Below are positions 50,840-62,508 of a DNA stretch of 64,000 bases, piece after piece. A model generated the notes under the pieces. That model was not told where the DNA came from. It made no database searches and saw nothing but the letters and a program-made list of their open reading frames with translations. Each line of letters begins with the position of its first letter. Position 1 is the first letter of the stretch. The position numbers and the translations under genes are program-made. Origin of the DNA: Blepharisma stoltei (lineage: Eukaryota > Ciliophora > Heterotrichea > Heterotrichida > Blepharismidae); assembly GCA_914767885.1 (NCBI GenBank), contig CAJZBQ010000062.1, forward strand, positions 806,001 through 870,000, given 5' to 3'.

Positions 50840-53273
50840 ATGAATACAAGAAAAAGCAGATTCCAGGACACTAGCTCTTTGACGAATAATTATAGGAAAT
50901 CTTGTGATATATGTAAAGCAGTACCAAACACAAAGTAAATTTGACTATAGGTGAGAAGAAAAAGAAACATATTGGGATCTCAAGAAGATATACATTAAAA
51001 TGGCCTAGTGAGCCAGCCTACCTTAGCACCTAACCTTTTGGAAGAGAGATGGTGTTCGGGGATGTGCATTCTGCCAGAGCTTACTGGTTTGTTAGGGCCG
51101 ACCGCAGCCTTATTCCAGTCAAGGTTTTACCTTGGAGGAAGATGATGTTGGAGTATGAAAGGAGTGTCCCAGCAACACCAAAGAGGTTCCTCCTGGCTAA
51201 TGGGAACTTTTCCCAGCGCGATATCAGGCGTTACATCCTGGACTACGAATTTTCTCGAAGCCAAACCTCGTTGGCGTACGGACGGTGACCCAGCACTTCT
51301 GACTCACAGGTAGCGAGTGCAAGCCCTCATCTGTGAGAAATAACACAACAAGGCCGTGCTTGGACTGGCAAGCAAGCGGTGCAGCCGTGAATGTGGTTCG
51401 GAAGGTCCTCTTGGGAGCTTTTATAATCTTAATTAATTTAAGTTTAAGAGATCTCAAGAAGAAAAACTTGCAAGATAAAGTGGCAAAGCTGAGGGAAGAC
51501 CCAAATATATGTGACTGAAGATCGCTTTCTCCCGGAAAATCAAAAATAGAGGTAAGAGAAAAACAGGTTGATCTTCAAAAATTAAAATATAAAATACAAG
51601 AAGCAAGAAATGCGTTAGGGAATAAATTCAATAGAGCGACCGCGACTCCTAAAGATGAAAATTTTGCTAAATACACAAAATCAGATTTCGCAAATAGTGA
51701 CAGTTTCAATGACAATAATGAGCTCATCAAGCATATTCGGCGCCTTGAGGATCAAATTTACCAGCTTGAAGAAGTAAACAAAACAATAAGAAAATCACTA
51801 GATTTCGCTAATGAAGAGCTTTCTAGGCTTCGTCAAGGAAATTTTTCAAAAGAAGACTCAGAAAAACTGAAAATAATTGAAGCCCAGTGATATGAAGATT
51901 CTGCAAAAAAAGAAGCTGCAGAAAAAGAAGTGCTGCAGCTAAGAAAAGAAATAGAAACCATGAAAGATTTAAATGGATATCTTGAAGAAAAATTAAAAGA
52001 AAAAAAAGAATCTGATGAAAGTGTGCTTGTAACCTTAAAAAATCTATCAAATGTGATTTTATCGAAAAAGAAATGGAATGGGATTGATAGTGATACAAGG
52101 GAAAAACTTGATATTTTCTTCGGAGAAAATATGAGCACACTAGTCGACTCTTATGAAGAAAAAGTTAATTTTCTGGAGATGGAGAGAGAAAAGTTTAAAA
52201 ATGAGGTAAAAGAAACGAAAGATTCACTTATAGGAATTCTTGAACAGCTAATTGATACAGATAAAGGTGACCTCAGAATCTTAAGCCAATTGCAAAGAAA
52301 TGATACTAGAGATGCTTTAATTATGCTTGAGTCTTCAAAAGATTCAATAGAGGAGAGGATAAATAACTCACGTAATTGGATAAGAGAACTTCAAAAAGAA
52401 GAAATTGAGCTTGAGTATGAATCTGAATCGCCAATACCTAACTCCCTCTCTGTTAGTGGAGAAAAAAAAACTTTGCTCGCAATGGAATTAGTTTTCTTTT
52501 TTATTGCTAATTAAATTTAAATGGGGTTAATTATGCTTTGGAAAAAAAAATAAATTTTATAAAATTTTCATTCAAAGTGCTAGCTTTTTGAATAGCATTC
52601 CACTCACACTTTCCCTTTTAAAATAAAATAAGTTATATATAAATTGTGACTTTTGAGTATTAAATTGGGTATCAAAGCTATTTATATTTAAATTGTTATT
52701 TTTCCTATAAAAATTAAGTTTTATTCCATTTAAAAAAAGTTTTATTATCCTGCCTATAAATGGAAACTTTATCATATTTCGTTCTTATTGGGAAGCTGGA
52801 ATTTTCAATTTCCGAATATTTAAAAATAAAAATTTTATTTAATTTAGAGAATTATGTTTTAGAAGCAAGCTGTCTAATTTTATAGAATTTGCTAATATTT
52901 CATCCTTAATGTATATTACAATATTTCTAAACTTGTTTTTTTGCTTGCTCGCAGTTTCCTAAAAAGGAAAGCACTTTTAAATAATTTTGCAATCTCATAG
53001 AGTGTGGGGTGTAAGAGAAATATTTCACCTGTAAAACCGCGGGAAGATTTTAATTCTTATGAAGAAAATTTCAAAAATATTAATATAAATCAGCTTGAAA
53101 CAGAAATTCAGCAGTTGAAGCTTGAAAATGAGGAAATGCAGCAAGTTATTAAAAATATAAAGCCGACTTGTGAGCAGTCTGATTTTATAGCATTTGTTGA
53201 ATGCCAAGCAAGTGCTATTGAAGAGCTTTTGAAAGATCCTGAAGCTTTGGAAGAATGGGAAATTGAATTTTAA
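50840..53273 (+). CDS. Coiled-coil protein with SINE and MITE inserts
   Basis: Starts MNTRKSRFQDTSSLTNNYRK; a 16-nt intron (50935-50950, GTAAATTTGACTATAG). Removing the SINE (50989-51462) and the MITE (52439-53011) gives 1371 nt, 456 residues, in frame throughout. Long heptads follow (IRRLEDQIYQLEEVNKTIRK; AEKEVLQLRKEIETMKDLNG). TGA is read as Trp in CDWRSLSPG and EAQWYEDS. Its start is 51 bp from the divergent cNMP gene. A structural or ciliary role is only a guess. Confidence 0.75.
50976..51462 (+). mobile_element. SINE-like retroposon, subfamily B
   Basis: 13 bp perfect duplication GATCTCAAGAAGA at 50976-50988 and 51450-51462. Starts TATACATTAAAATGGCC; contains CAAGGTTTTACC and GCGTTACATCCTGGACTAC blocks shared with subfamily A. 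Tail (TTAATT/TTAAG). Precise removal joins YWDLKK to KNLQDKVAK. Confidence 0.92.
52439..53014. mobile_element. Old, enlarged MITE family 1 copy
   Basis: TAA at 52439-52441 and 53012-53014. The left end CTCCCTCTCTGTTAGTGG and the right interior (GAATTATGTTTTAGAAGCAAGCTG, cut short here to blocks such as TGTTTTAGAAG) are family-like, but the right terminus has decayed to GTGGGGTG. About 573 bp, so something else may be nested inside. Removal restores ESESPIPKRNISPVK in frame. Confidence 0.7.
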
Positions 53274-53604
53274 TTTTAAATTTTTATTTACCTTAATGAC
53301 ATTTTTCACAGAATTTAATATATGACTGAAATAGAAAAGAATATTTCAGAAAAAAATTCTATAATTACTCAACATAATTCAAACCAAATCTAAACATATT
53401 TCTAAAAGTTAAACTTTAGACATATAACAACAGATTTATTTTCTTTTTGTTTTAGTATATTCTGAAATTATTCGCATCACGATTTGCTATTATTAAAAAT
53501 TAAATTTAAATCCTTGGAATCAAATCCTTCATAACTTATTTATTTCAATTAAATATTTTTTAAATATCCATAATTTGCTTGAATTTCATAACGCATAGTT
53601 GATT

Positions 53605-53890
53605 ATTCTAAAAATAAAATGGAAAACTAGTCGCCTGATGGCTCCAACAGCCATGAAAAATTTGCCACCCTAAGCATGCTGTCACTTAAAGTAGCTTTTA
53701 TTTAAGCTACCCTCTTAAAATTTTGATAGCAATTGCTAATCCTCCTATTAATTGGATTATAGCTTATACACGTTATAATCAGAAAAGATATTAGGGATTT
53801 TCTTCATTTTCTAATAAATATCATATTTTGATTTTTATATGGGCCATTAAAAAAAAGGATCACTATCTATTCAGCTCGAATATGGTGTGA
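53605..53890 (+). mobile_element. Degenerate SINE-like remnant
   Basis: Starts AAAATAAAATGG, followed by the hairpin GATGGCT-CCAAC-AGCCATG and a later TTTTATTT that could close the outer stem. No clear duplication or tail. The rest of 53274-53903 is AT-rich with nothing recognised. Confidence 0.45.
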
Positions 53891-53903
53891 CTACCTAATA
53901 AAA

Positions 53904-54966
53904 ATGTTTATGTCAGAACAACGATCATCAGAAGAACCGAGGCAAAAAATCTTTGGCTCTAAAGAAGGAAAAGCTAAAAAGAGTCTAAATAAGAAATTCC
54001 CTAATTTGCTATGCATATTATTTAATTTTCTTTTTAATTGGCTTTATGCTCTAAATCAATCATTTTATTTATTTTAACTCTGCATGAGGGAGTAAAAAAA
54101 CAATTTCACCACCAGAGTTCAAGAGTGATCCCTCTTCCCCACTTTCTGGCGGCGACTCAAATAAGGTGCTTCCAATACCTCATGGGGATAATCCCTACTC
54201 CAAAGCCAAACAGGCAGAGTACAAAGACAGAGACTACAAAAAAGCGGAATTTTACTATAAGCAAGCCATAAATCAAGGCGACAGGGTTGAAAGCGCCGTC
54301 AAGGATTTAGCTAGTTTATTGCACCAGCGAGGCAAAACAGCTGAAGCCTGCAAACTTTTAGAAGAAAACCGTGGTTTATTTATGAATAACTACGAAAAAT
54401 ACCAGAACCTATACAATACCATATACAAGCAGCTGGACGAAACCACAAGTTCTCTTAGCCGGATCCTAAAGGTTTCTGGCCTTGGGAAAGATGACTCCTC
54501 TCAGAAAGTGACTGGACTCTTCAACAATTCTTCAAGAATCCTAGAGGTTGTGATGGGGCATGAAGAAGAGGATGGCGATATAAATTACTACGCTTTCCTC
54601 CGATTCAACTCGCATTCATCAGCACGTAAAGCTTTGGAGGCCTTCAGGAATTGGACCCGTCATAGAGTGGAATGGGTCACAAAAACTGGGGAAATCATAG
54701 GAGATGCCCACTATGCCCGTCATAAGATGGAGGAGTACAGAAAAGCCAACCCGACCTTTGATTATATTATTTTTGATCGGGATCCTAAAGGCTATGTACT
54801 TAGCTTACCAATTGACGGACACAGTGCTAAAATTAAAGAGGAGTTGCCAGAAGGAGAAGTTTCCATAAGAGGGCTTCTTGGGACTGATCTTTATGATTCG
54901 ATTTTCAACTATATTGATCCATCGCCTATTAGCTCTTTACGGGTAGCTGAAGTGCGGGTGAACTAA
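53904..54966 (+). CDS. TPR-containing protein with an RRM-like middle
   Basis: Start ATG 53904 (MFMSEQRSSEEPRQKIFG), or 53910. A 91 bp TA-bounded IES (54002-54092) must go to keep the frame; then KFPKKTISPPEFKSDPSSPL leads into TPR-like helices (AEYKDRDYKKAEFYYKQAIN; LLHQRGKTAEACKLLEENRG). Residues about 175-235 (YYAFLRFNSHSSARKALEAF) look like the end of an RRM fold. 323 residues. Base composition is more GC-rich than its neighbours. Family not identified. The N-terminal join is inference; the part from 54100 on is solid. Confidence 0.65.
54002..54094. other. Candidate short IES (91 bp)
   Basis: TA at 54002-54003 and 54093-54094; in-frame stop TAA inside; AT-rich. Removal joins NKKFP to KKTISPPEF. 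Confidence 0.5.
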
Positions 54967-55016
54967 TATAAATATTTCTTTCAATTAAATCTTTATAATT
55001 ACCATTGTGGAATTAA

Positions 55017-57326
55017 ATGGACGAGGACCAAACAAAGTGCTTAGAAGACGCTATTTCAGTAGTCAAAGACGAGTCATATCATATGCAGAGGGCGCTTGAT
55101 TCCAATAATCTTAACGAAGCTTTAAAGCATGCTTCTAATATGATTGGCGAACTCCGCACTTCACTATTGTCTCCTCGATCTTATTTTGAGCTCTACATGC
55201 AAGTTTTCGATCAGTTAAGCAGGATAGAGGCATACTTCCGAGAAGAGTCCAGAAGGGGGACAAGGATTGTGGAGCTTTATGAGAAAGTCCAGCATACCAT
55301 CAGCATTCTCCCTAGACTTTACTTGCTAATCACGGTAGGATCAGTTTATATACAGACCAAAGAACTTCCAGCAAAAGATGTGCTGAAAGACTTGATAGAA
55401 ATGGTTAAAGGAGTCCAGCATCCTCTCAGAGGGTTATTTTTAAGATATTACCTCAACAAGGTCTGCAAGGACAAACTCCCTGACAAAGGCTCAGACTTTA
55501 GCGATGGAGATGTTACAGACTCAATTGACTTTTTGATACAGAATTTGTCTGAGATGAACCGTCTTTGGATCAGAATGCAGCACACAGGGTCTGTGAAAGA
55601 TAAGAATAAAAGGGAAAAAGAAAGAAATGACTTAAGAGTTACTGTAGGAGAAAATATCAACAGATTATCAAGTTTACAAGGAGTTAATATTGACCTTTAC
55701 CAAGAATTAGTGATGCCTAAAATAATGGAAATTGTGGTATCAAATAAAGACGCGATTTCTCAGCAATATTTAATGGACTGTGTTATTCAAGCGTTTTCTG
55801 ATGATTACCATTTACAGACACTTCAGCTGCTCCTTGAAACTTGTAGCAATTTACAGCCAACAGTTGACATTCAGTCAATTGTGATAACCCTTTTGAATAG
55901 GCTTTCAGACTATGCTGGAGAAGCTGAGCTTGATGTTTTGCAGAATATTGATGTTTTTGGACTAGTAAAAGCTTATATTGATAAAGTGATATCCGAACAA
56001 GAAAGCTCCCTGGATACTAAAAAACTGCTATTGTTAGAAGTCGCTTTTATGAAGCTTTCACTGAAATGCTACCCATTAGATACAAATAACGTTAACACCA
56101 TATTGGAATCTTGTGTTTCCCTAATGGACAAAAGTACTCCAGAAAACCGGTCACATCCAGAATCGCTTAAATCGATCGTGAAGCTCTTGTCATTCCCATT
56201 GGAAACTTTATCCTTCGCAATTTTGACTATGAATAATTATCCAAAATTGATGACTTACCTACCTTTTTCTTCAAGAAAGCAAGTAGCATTCAAAATCGTC
56301 CAATCAGTTGTAGTAAGCAAGAAATTCCTTGACACACTGGAGACAACTACACAGTTACTTGAATTTGTCTCGCCGTTACTTTATGATACAAGTGACTCAG
56401 AAGAAGGATTTGATGCTTATGAGTTCGAAGATGAACAAAATAACATGGCAAAACTGGCACATCTAGTAAAATCAACTGACCTAGATACTCAATATAAAAT
56501 TTTAAGCCTTCTTAAGCAAAGGTTTTCACAAGGTGGGGATAAAAGAATCAAATATACTTTCCCAGCCTTGATTTTTGCTTTTATTAATTTCGCTAGACTT
56601 CTGAATGCTTCTGAGGAAAGCTGGAATACTAAACTTGAACAAGTTTTAGAGGTCTTAGCTGAGCTTGTGAGCAAAACTTCAGAAAATAACCCAGATCTTG
56701 CATTAAAACTGAATTTGCAATGTCTGCAACTCATAAACCAATTCCAAAACAAAAAGTTCCAGCACACTGCTTTAGAGTTTGTAGAGCAAGCCTTTTATGT
56801 CTATAAAGAAGAGCTTGCTGACTCATACGCAAAACACGCTGCAATTAACTTAATTTGTGCAACTTTAGTAACTTTGAACTGTTTTGATGACGAAACTTCT
56901 GATTCGCTCGTGAAGTTATGCACCCAACAGTCATTAAGACAGCTGAAAAAGCAAGACCAATGTTTAGGACTGTGCTTATGCACTCATTTATTCTATAATG
57001 AATTCAGCCAAAACGAAAGAATAGTAAGTGACTGCTTAGGAAAAGCTGCAAAAATTGCTGAAATCTGCATTACTCATAAGAATTCTGTTAATTTATATGT
57101 GACATTGGTCAATAAGTTCCTTTATTATATGCTGCAAGGTGTTAGCACATTAGAAGAAGATACTGTGAACCAGCTTCTCCAAGCTACTAAAGAAGGTATT
57201 GCGACTGCAGAAAAAGAAGGAGACAGCAGAGTTAATGTTAAAGAGCTAAAATCGTACTTAAGAGCTACCTTAAACTACATTAAAGCAAGACAGCAAGAAG
57301 GAAAGCTAAGCGGAGTCTCAGTTTAA
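55017..57326 (+). CDS. VPS35: VPS35, retromer core subunit
   Basis: 769 residues, matching the usual length of about 790. The N-terminus carries the retromer signature: ALKHASNMIGELRTSLLSPR, PRLYLLITVGSVYI and GVQHPLRGLFLRYYL (PRLYL contacts VPS26). The rest is an alpha-solenoid. The C-terminal third (LCTHLFYNEFSQNERIVSDC) corresponds to the VPS29-binding part. It sorts cargo from endosomes. No insert, no intron and no TGA codon, so it is one of the few intact long genes here. Confidence 0.96.
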   Translation: MDEDQTKCLEDAISVVKDESYHMQRALDSNNLNEALKHASNMIGELRTSLLSPRSYFELYMQVFDQLSRIEAYFREESRRGTRIVELYEKVQHTISILPRLYLLITVGSVYIQTKELPAKDVLKDLIEMVKGVQHPLRGLFLRYYLNKVCKDKLPDKGSDFSDGDVTDSIDFLIQNLSEMNRLWIRMQHTGSVKDKNKREKERNDLRVTVGENINRLSSLQGVNIDLYQELVMPKIMEIVVSNKDAISQQYLMDCVIQAFSDDYHLQTLQLLLETCSNLQPTVDIQSIVITLLNRLSDYAGEAELDVLQNIDVFGLVKAYIDKVISEQESSLDTKKLLLLEVAFMKLSLKCYPLDTNNVNTILESCVSLMDKSTPENRSHPESLKSIVKLLSFPLETLSFAILTMNNYPKLMTYLPFSSRKQVAFKIVQSVVVSKKFLDTLETTTQLLEFVSPLLYDTSDSEEGFDAYEFEDEQNNMAKLAHLVKSTDLDTQYKILSLLKQRFSQGGDKRIKYTFPALIFAFINFARLLNASEESWNTKLEQVLEVLAELVSKTSENNPDLALKLNLQCLQLINQFQNKKFQHTALEFVEQAFYVYKEELADSYAKHAAINLICATLVTLNCFDDETSDSLVKLCTQQSLRQLKKQDQCLGLCLCTHLFYNEFSQNERIVSDCLGKAAKIAEICITHKNSVNLYVTLVNKFLYYMLQGVSTLEEDTVNQLLQATKEGIATAEKEGDSRVNVKELKSYLRATLNYIKARQQEGKLSGVSV

Positions 57327-57562
57327 TAGTAATAATATTAGCCTGCCTTAAAGCTCTTCAATTTATTTGTATAATAAATCTTTTTGGATTTCGGAGTTTT
57401 ATGTTTCTGATTTTATTTGTTTACAGTATTATATATGCGTTTAGAAATTCAAATGGACCATGACTAATTAAAATCTAAAAATTACCAAATTTGACTGATG
57501 CTTCTATCGTTTATAAAATACTAGATAATTTTTAAAATTTATGATTAAAATTGATGTAAATT

Positions 57563-58717
57563 CTAAATAATACTCTCATTGTTCATCATACTAAAAGACT
57601 TGCTATACTTCGCACTGATAGAGCTTATTTCAGATTTTGATTCTACAAGCTCTTCCCTGAATAGCTCCGTGAAGTTAAAGTTTGATCCTTTTATTTTGCT
57701 CAGTTTTGCTTCAAGTTTCGGGTCAGGGATTGGCGGTACTCTATTTTTGCTCAAAGAGTACTTATCATCAATTTTCCCTTTATTTACTGAAAATCCATCT
57801 TCCTGCAGCTTTTCTTCCAAATAATTAATAATTGATTTATCCTCCAAGACCAATAAAGTTTCTTCAAATTCATAAGTATAATCCACCCCAATCACCTCTA
57901 CCAAATATTTTATGCAATCTTTGAATTTTTTTTGCTTTCGCTTTTTTGACCAGACTGCTGCGATCTGAATAGCATTTTCTTTTCTCTTATTGAGAATATG
58001 AAAATCCACATGGCAAACTTCATATAAATATCGTATGATATCAAGATTTCCAGTCCTACACGCAATTAGGCCACAGTTTTCTCCGGTGGTTTCATCTAAA
58101 TAGCTAACGGAGAATTCTGAGTTTTCTGGTTTATCTTTGAAATACTCATAGACATAGCGAAGCATAGAAAACTTCCCTTTGTCTACAATCCTTTGCACTG
58201 GTGTCATAGTGCTATAAGGAACCACAAGTTTGCTCTTATCTTGGGTGTGAGATTTGGTGGTTTTTGATTTAGCAAAAATGGAAAGCTCTTCGCTTTCTTC
58301 TTCATTATTGGCATCATCGTTAACTTCTTCGTTTTTAAGGTAAAGTGGGAGATAATATTCAAATAAAGCAAAATGCCCAAGCTCACAAATTACATCTATT
58401 GGCCGCTTTCCCAGTTGCAAATATAGACGGTTCATAGCTGAAAATTTGGCTTTGGCCTCTTGGACAAGATATTTAAAAATATCTGTCGCGCCTAAGTATA
58501 AAGCATAGCCGAGAGCATTCATGTCACATTGATTTATTTTGAAGATGGGATCGTTTATGTTTATAACTGGCTCTTTATAAGGACTTTTGCCTTTTAAATA
58601 CTTTACAGTCACGTCTTTTACCTTGTCAAGCGACTGGCGATCAATAGCAAGGGCTAATTTTCCAGTAACATATTTTGCGAGGTTCACATGTTTTTGACTT
58701 GTGCAGCAAGCGCCCAT
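57563..58717 (-). CDS. Ankyrin-repeat protein with a predicted N-terminal double acylation
   Basis: I place the start at 58717 rather than 58735, because MGACCTSQKHVNLAK is an ideal N-myristoylation (Gly2) and palmitoylation (Cys4, Cys5) signal. About 384 residues with ankyrin-like helices (NALGYALYLGATDIFKYLV; GLIACRTGNLDIIRYLYEV; AIQIAAVWSKKRKQKKFKDC). The C-terminus is Ser-rich. Likely held on the inner face of a membrane, perhaps of the cilium. Function unknown. Confidence 0.8.
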   Translation of the reverse strand: MGACCTSQKHVNLAKYVTGKLALAIDRQSLDKVKDVTVKYLKGKSPYKEPVININDPIFKINQCDMNALGYALYLGATDIFKYLVQEAKAKFSAMNRLYLQLGKRPIDVICELGHFALFEYYLPLYLKNEEVNDDANNEEESEELSIFAKSKTTKSHTQDKSKLVVPYSTMTPVQRIVDKGKFSMLRYVYEYFKDKPENSEFSVSYLDETTGENCGLIACRTGNLDIIRYLYEVCHVDFHILNKRKENAIQIAAVWSKKRKQKKFKDCIKYLVEVIGVDYTYEFEETLLVLEDKSIINYLEEKLQEDGFSVNKGKIDDKYSLSKNRVPPIPDPKLEAKLSKIKGSNFNFTELFREELVESKSEISSISAKYSKSFSMMNNESII

Positions 58718-58735
58718 GGTTATTTTTATAATCAA

Positions 58736-59245
58736 ATCATTGATAAAATTAAATCAAATTTTCTACAGGTTGCATGCAAAATTTAAATTAAATCTATCAG
58801 AAACCTAAAAAAATTCAATTTAATGATGAATTATTAATCATCAAAAAAACCAGGTAAGCCGAATTTTCTCTTAAATCTAGTTTATTATGCAAAGGATTAC
58901 TTTAGATTTCAAAGTGAAGACTAGGCATGAATTCTTGAGATGATAGCTTATTTCTTTGATAAAGTGAATTCAAGATTGATAAATTATAGATAAAATATAT
59001 ATGATCATCACTTTTATCATTGAAATTTAGCTTGAAGCTCAGCTTATTAAGCTAAGATCAATGTTTTAATTTTATTATTAATCAATCTAATATGCACTAA
59101 TTATATCAATTTCTCTAATCAAATCTTAAAAATAATAAAGGTAGACAGCTTAGAATCTATAGTAATAGTATGCACAAGATCAGCATCTCAAAATTCGTTT
59201 TTAAAAGATCCAAACGCCAAATTTAGTATTTATTTTAAAGTTATT
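58736..59245. other. Divergent AT-rich intergenic region
   Basis: About 510 bp between the ankyrin and WD40 genes. No repeat or RNA gene recognised. Confidence 0.4.
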
Positions 59246-62200
59246 ATGAGAATTTCCAAAAAGGATATCTCTTTTGGGTTTTTTATACCAAGTGCATCAA
59301 AGCCAGTTTCTGTAGCAGCACATCCAGTTCATCCTTGACTCTTATTAGCTGAAGAAAATAGAGTAATTTATTTATGAGATTATTTACAAAAATCAGTCCT
59401 TAAGGTATATTCTTCTATTGAGCTTGATGAAGAAGTATTCGGAGGGCCGCTTAGAGATGTCAAATTCTTTGATAAGCATGTGCTCAGATGGAAATGGCTA
59501 AATAAAAACACAAATATTACAATAGAAGCTTTCCAAGGTAAAGGAGGAAGATGCAATTGAATTGTAGTTGTGATGGAGAATAAAATCGGATTTTTTGATT
59601 ATATTTCAGGAGCAACATCAACGATTCTTCAAAGTCAGTTGGATTTTCGCGCTTTGAATTGTGTAGAAATTATAGATTCTAGCTATTTAGCAATTGGCTG
59701 TGGGGATGGAAGCATAAAAATCTGGGATTGCCAAGAATGGGAGCTTGTGAAAACTTTTCCGAAAGGGACACACACAAGAGGTATTACTAAACTGCTAAGT
59801 TTCTCAAAAAACTTGAGAGAAAGGCCTATTTTGCTTAGTGGGAGCTCAGATGGAATTTTGGCTGTTTGAAATGTGGATACTTGTACAGACGCCCCAGCAT
59901 TTAGAATTCCATCAGGCTTGTCAGCAGCTCATAGTGGCTCTATTGCATCTCTATCATTAAATCCTGGATTAATGCAACTAGTCAGCGTTGGTAGCGAAAA
60001 AACACTTGCAATTTGAAATGTTGCGACTTCAACTGAAATTGCAAGATATAAAAATATGAAAGATGGCAATAAAAAGAAAGTCCTTGGCTCTGTTTTTTCC
60101 CAGCATCCTCTATTTCCTCAGTCAATGACTTTTTGCCATTCTGGTGGATCACAAATTTTAGCTATAGACACAACAATGCATAATCTGCCTAAAGACCAGA
60201 GAGAATTTAATATTTTAATTGATCTTGCAGTTATAATTCCTGGAACTCATAAAATTCTGGAAATCAAAATTCATGAGCTGCAGCCATATTTGTTATTTGT
60301 GGTAACTCAGAGTGGTGTTTATACTTTATATTGCTATAAAGTGAATAAATGGTAAGATCATATATTAAAGCACATTTTTTATATAATATTGATTTTGACT
60401 TGTGCATAGTAAAAATTCAATTTAGTCTATAGTGGGCTATATTATGAAAGATTCACTGTTCCTACATTTGGCTGGTCTCCTTTATTTAATACAAATATCA
60501 TACCAGAAAGCATGACTTCATCTGTCCCAAGCCATTTTTTTTATTGTTTTAAAGACGATTGCTTACAAAGCGCAGTTTTTGCTATGAATGAAGACAATAC
60601 AATGTCAACTCAGTTCCATAGGCTTGAAACCTCTTCAAGAATAATTGGAAGCTCAATAGAACTTACTGTCTCACCATCAGGGAATTTTCTGGCAGCTTTG
60701 TCGAAGCAGACTGGCTTGTATGATATTTTTTTTATAGGCTCAGAAGGCATTAATCCAATGGGAATTCCTGAGAGAGTAAAATCTGGATATACAACTCAGC
60801 TTGTATGGCATTCTAAGTATGATAGATTTGCTGTGATCTGCCCTATAAATGAAGACGACACAATTGGCTCTTTTTCTTCTATTGTATCCAAAATTCTTCT
60901 TCTTGTCTATGAAGTTTCCAAAGGCAGAGTATCGCTCATTTATAGGGGTGATGAAATGCCAAACCCTTCTGGAATTTTTGGAGGCAGCTTATTAGGTATC
61001 ACTTATACTATAGAAAATTCTCCCTCAACCTGCTTTTACTCCTGGGAAAGCTTAAAACAGATTGGGGAGCCTTTTCCTGAGCCTCACTACATTTTTTGGT
61101 CTGACAACTATTGCATTATTGCTTATAAAACAGAATTTTACTTTTACAAAAACTACCCTGAGTTTACCTTTTTGTGAAGGATAAACCATATAATCCGGAC
61201 AGGGTTTTGGTGTTATTCAGTGTTTTTTTATTCAACAGATACAGATGTGTATTGGATCTTGCCTTGTTTAAAAACTCCTTTTCTCTTGGCTTCACATGGA
61301 CTTGATATAAACCAAGAATTGAGTTTTCAAAGTGAGGTTGTTAACCTTAAAGAGGATAAAGAAATTTCGGAGCTTTATAGGAAACCTCATGAATGCTGCT
61401 CAATTTTGGCCGTTTTTCAAGGAAGTTTATTGATGGTAAACAGCTCTTATCAATTATTCATTATTCCTCTGACATCTATTTTCTTAAGATTTTGCATGCT
61501 TGTAGGCTCAGGGCTAGCTGCTGAGGCGTTTCCACTTACATTTAAGATGCACGAAATGCTGCAGCCGAAAATTGCTTTGTGCTTAGAAAGTCTAGGACTT
61601 CCAGAGGCTGCTTTAGATTTGCCTTCTTTATCATATAAACAAAAAATCGAAATTTCAATGAAAAATAACATTCCTATAGAGCTTGTAAGAAAATAAAATG
61701 GTGACGTTGACGGAAGTTGAACTCCGAGGCGCACCTCCTATGGAGCTGGTAGGACCCATTGCTGATGAAGCTGAATATACAGGTCTCATTCCTGTCATAA
61801 GTAGGCCTTCAGTTGTGGGAAGCCGTGCCGAAAAGGAAATTTTATTTCTCCCCCAAGGTTTTTCCTGTCCCTGCCAGGTGGGCTAGACAGGTTTTTCCTA
61901 CCACATGGTCTTCCTTCATCGAGACCATCGGGGCACTCAGACAGAAGTGGCTCTGCCCAAAGGAGCTGATCCCTTGGACAGGTGGTTTTGACCAGAAATC
62001 AAGATGGCGTCGGGCCTGGGAGTATGGCCACATCAGAACCCGACCTAGAGTCGTCTTTCGAGCTGAGGTGTTGAGGTCCGCTGGTTTCACCCACGTACGG
62101 CCTTTTAAAACTAACTAACTAACTATAGTGCTTGTGATTTATATTTAGGACAAAAAAATAATTGAAAATAAACAAATTGTTAAAGAAATGCTGCAAAAAT

Positions 62201-62382
62201 CGAAAGATCCAGAGTTTTTGATGAAATTGTACTCGTTTCTGATTGATAAAGAATGCTATGAAGAAGCTCTTTTAGTGGCTTCTGCATTGAAGCAGCCAGA
62301 TTTAATCTTAAGCACTTTTATCAAAGCCAAAATGCTAGGCAGAGGAGTCATATTGGCAAAGCGACTAGAAAAACGAGAGTAA
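59246..62382 (+). CDS. WD40 plus alpha-solenoid protein, coat-like
   Basis: Starts MRISKKDISFGFFIP. WD repeats: HPWLLLAEENRVIYLWDY, IGCGDGSIKIWDCQEWELV, SGSSDGILAVWNV and SVGSEKTLAIWNV (TGA as Trp in most). A second propeller-like part runs to about residue 690, then helical repeats (FLMKLYSFLIDKECYEEALL). The layout matches coatomer-type and TSET/TPLATE TWD40 subunits; TWD40 is my best guess, not firm. A 75 bp IES, a SINE and a 15-nt intron (62134-62148, GTGATTTATATTTAG) are removed: 2598 nt, 865 residues. Joins read NKWYSGLYYERF and IPIVLDKKIIEN. Confidence 0.7.
60353..60429. other. Short TA-bounded IES (75 bp)
   Basis: TA at 60353-60354 and 60428-60429; TAA in frame at its start. Removal joins VNKW to YSGLYYERF. 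Confidence 0.7.
61675..62137 (+). mobile_element. SINE-like retroposon in the WD40 gene
   Basis: Diverged duplication ATAGAGCTTGTAA / ATAGTGCTTGTGA (61676-61688, 62125-62137). 5' arm AAATAAAAT pairs with ATTTTATTT further in, followed by AAGGTTTTTCC. Tail (AACT)n. The right duplication overlaps the donor site of a 15-nt intron. TA 61675-61676 and 62124-62125 allow in-frame removal. Confidence 0.85.
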
Positions 62383-62508
62383 TAAATATTTAGACTTGCC
62401 CAAAGATTAGAGCAAGAACTTCTTTCTGAATTTCCAGCAAAATAATTATCACATTCAATTTAATGAGAAAAATTATGATAATCATCAATTTTTTTAAAAT
62501 TGGGCAAA

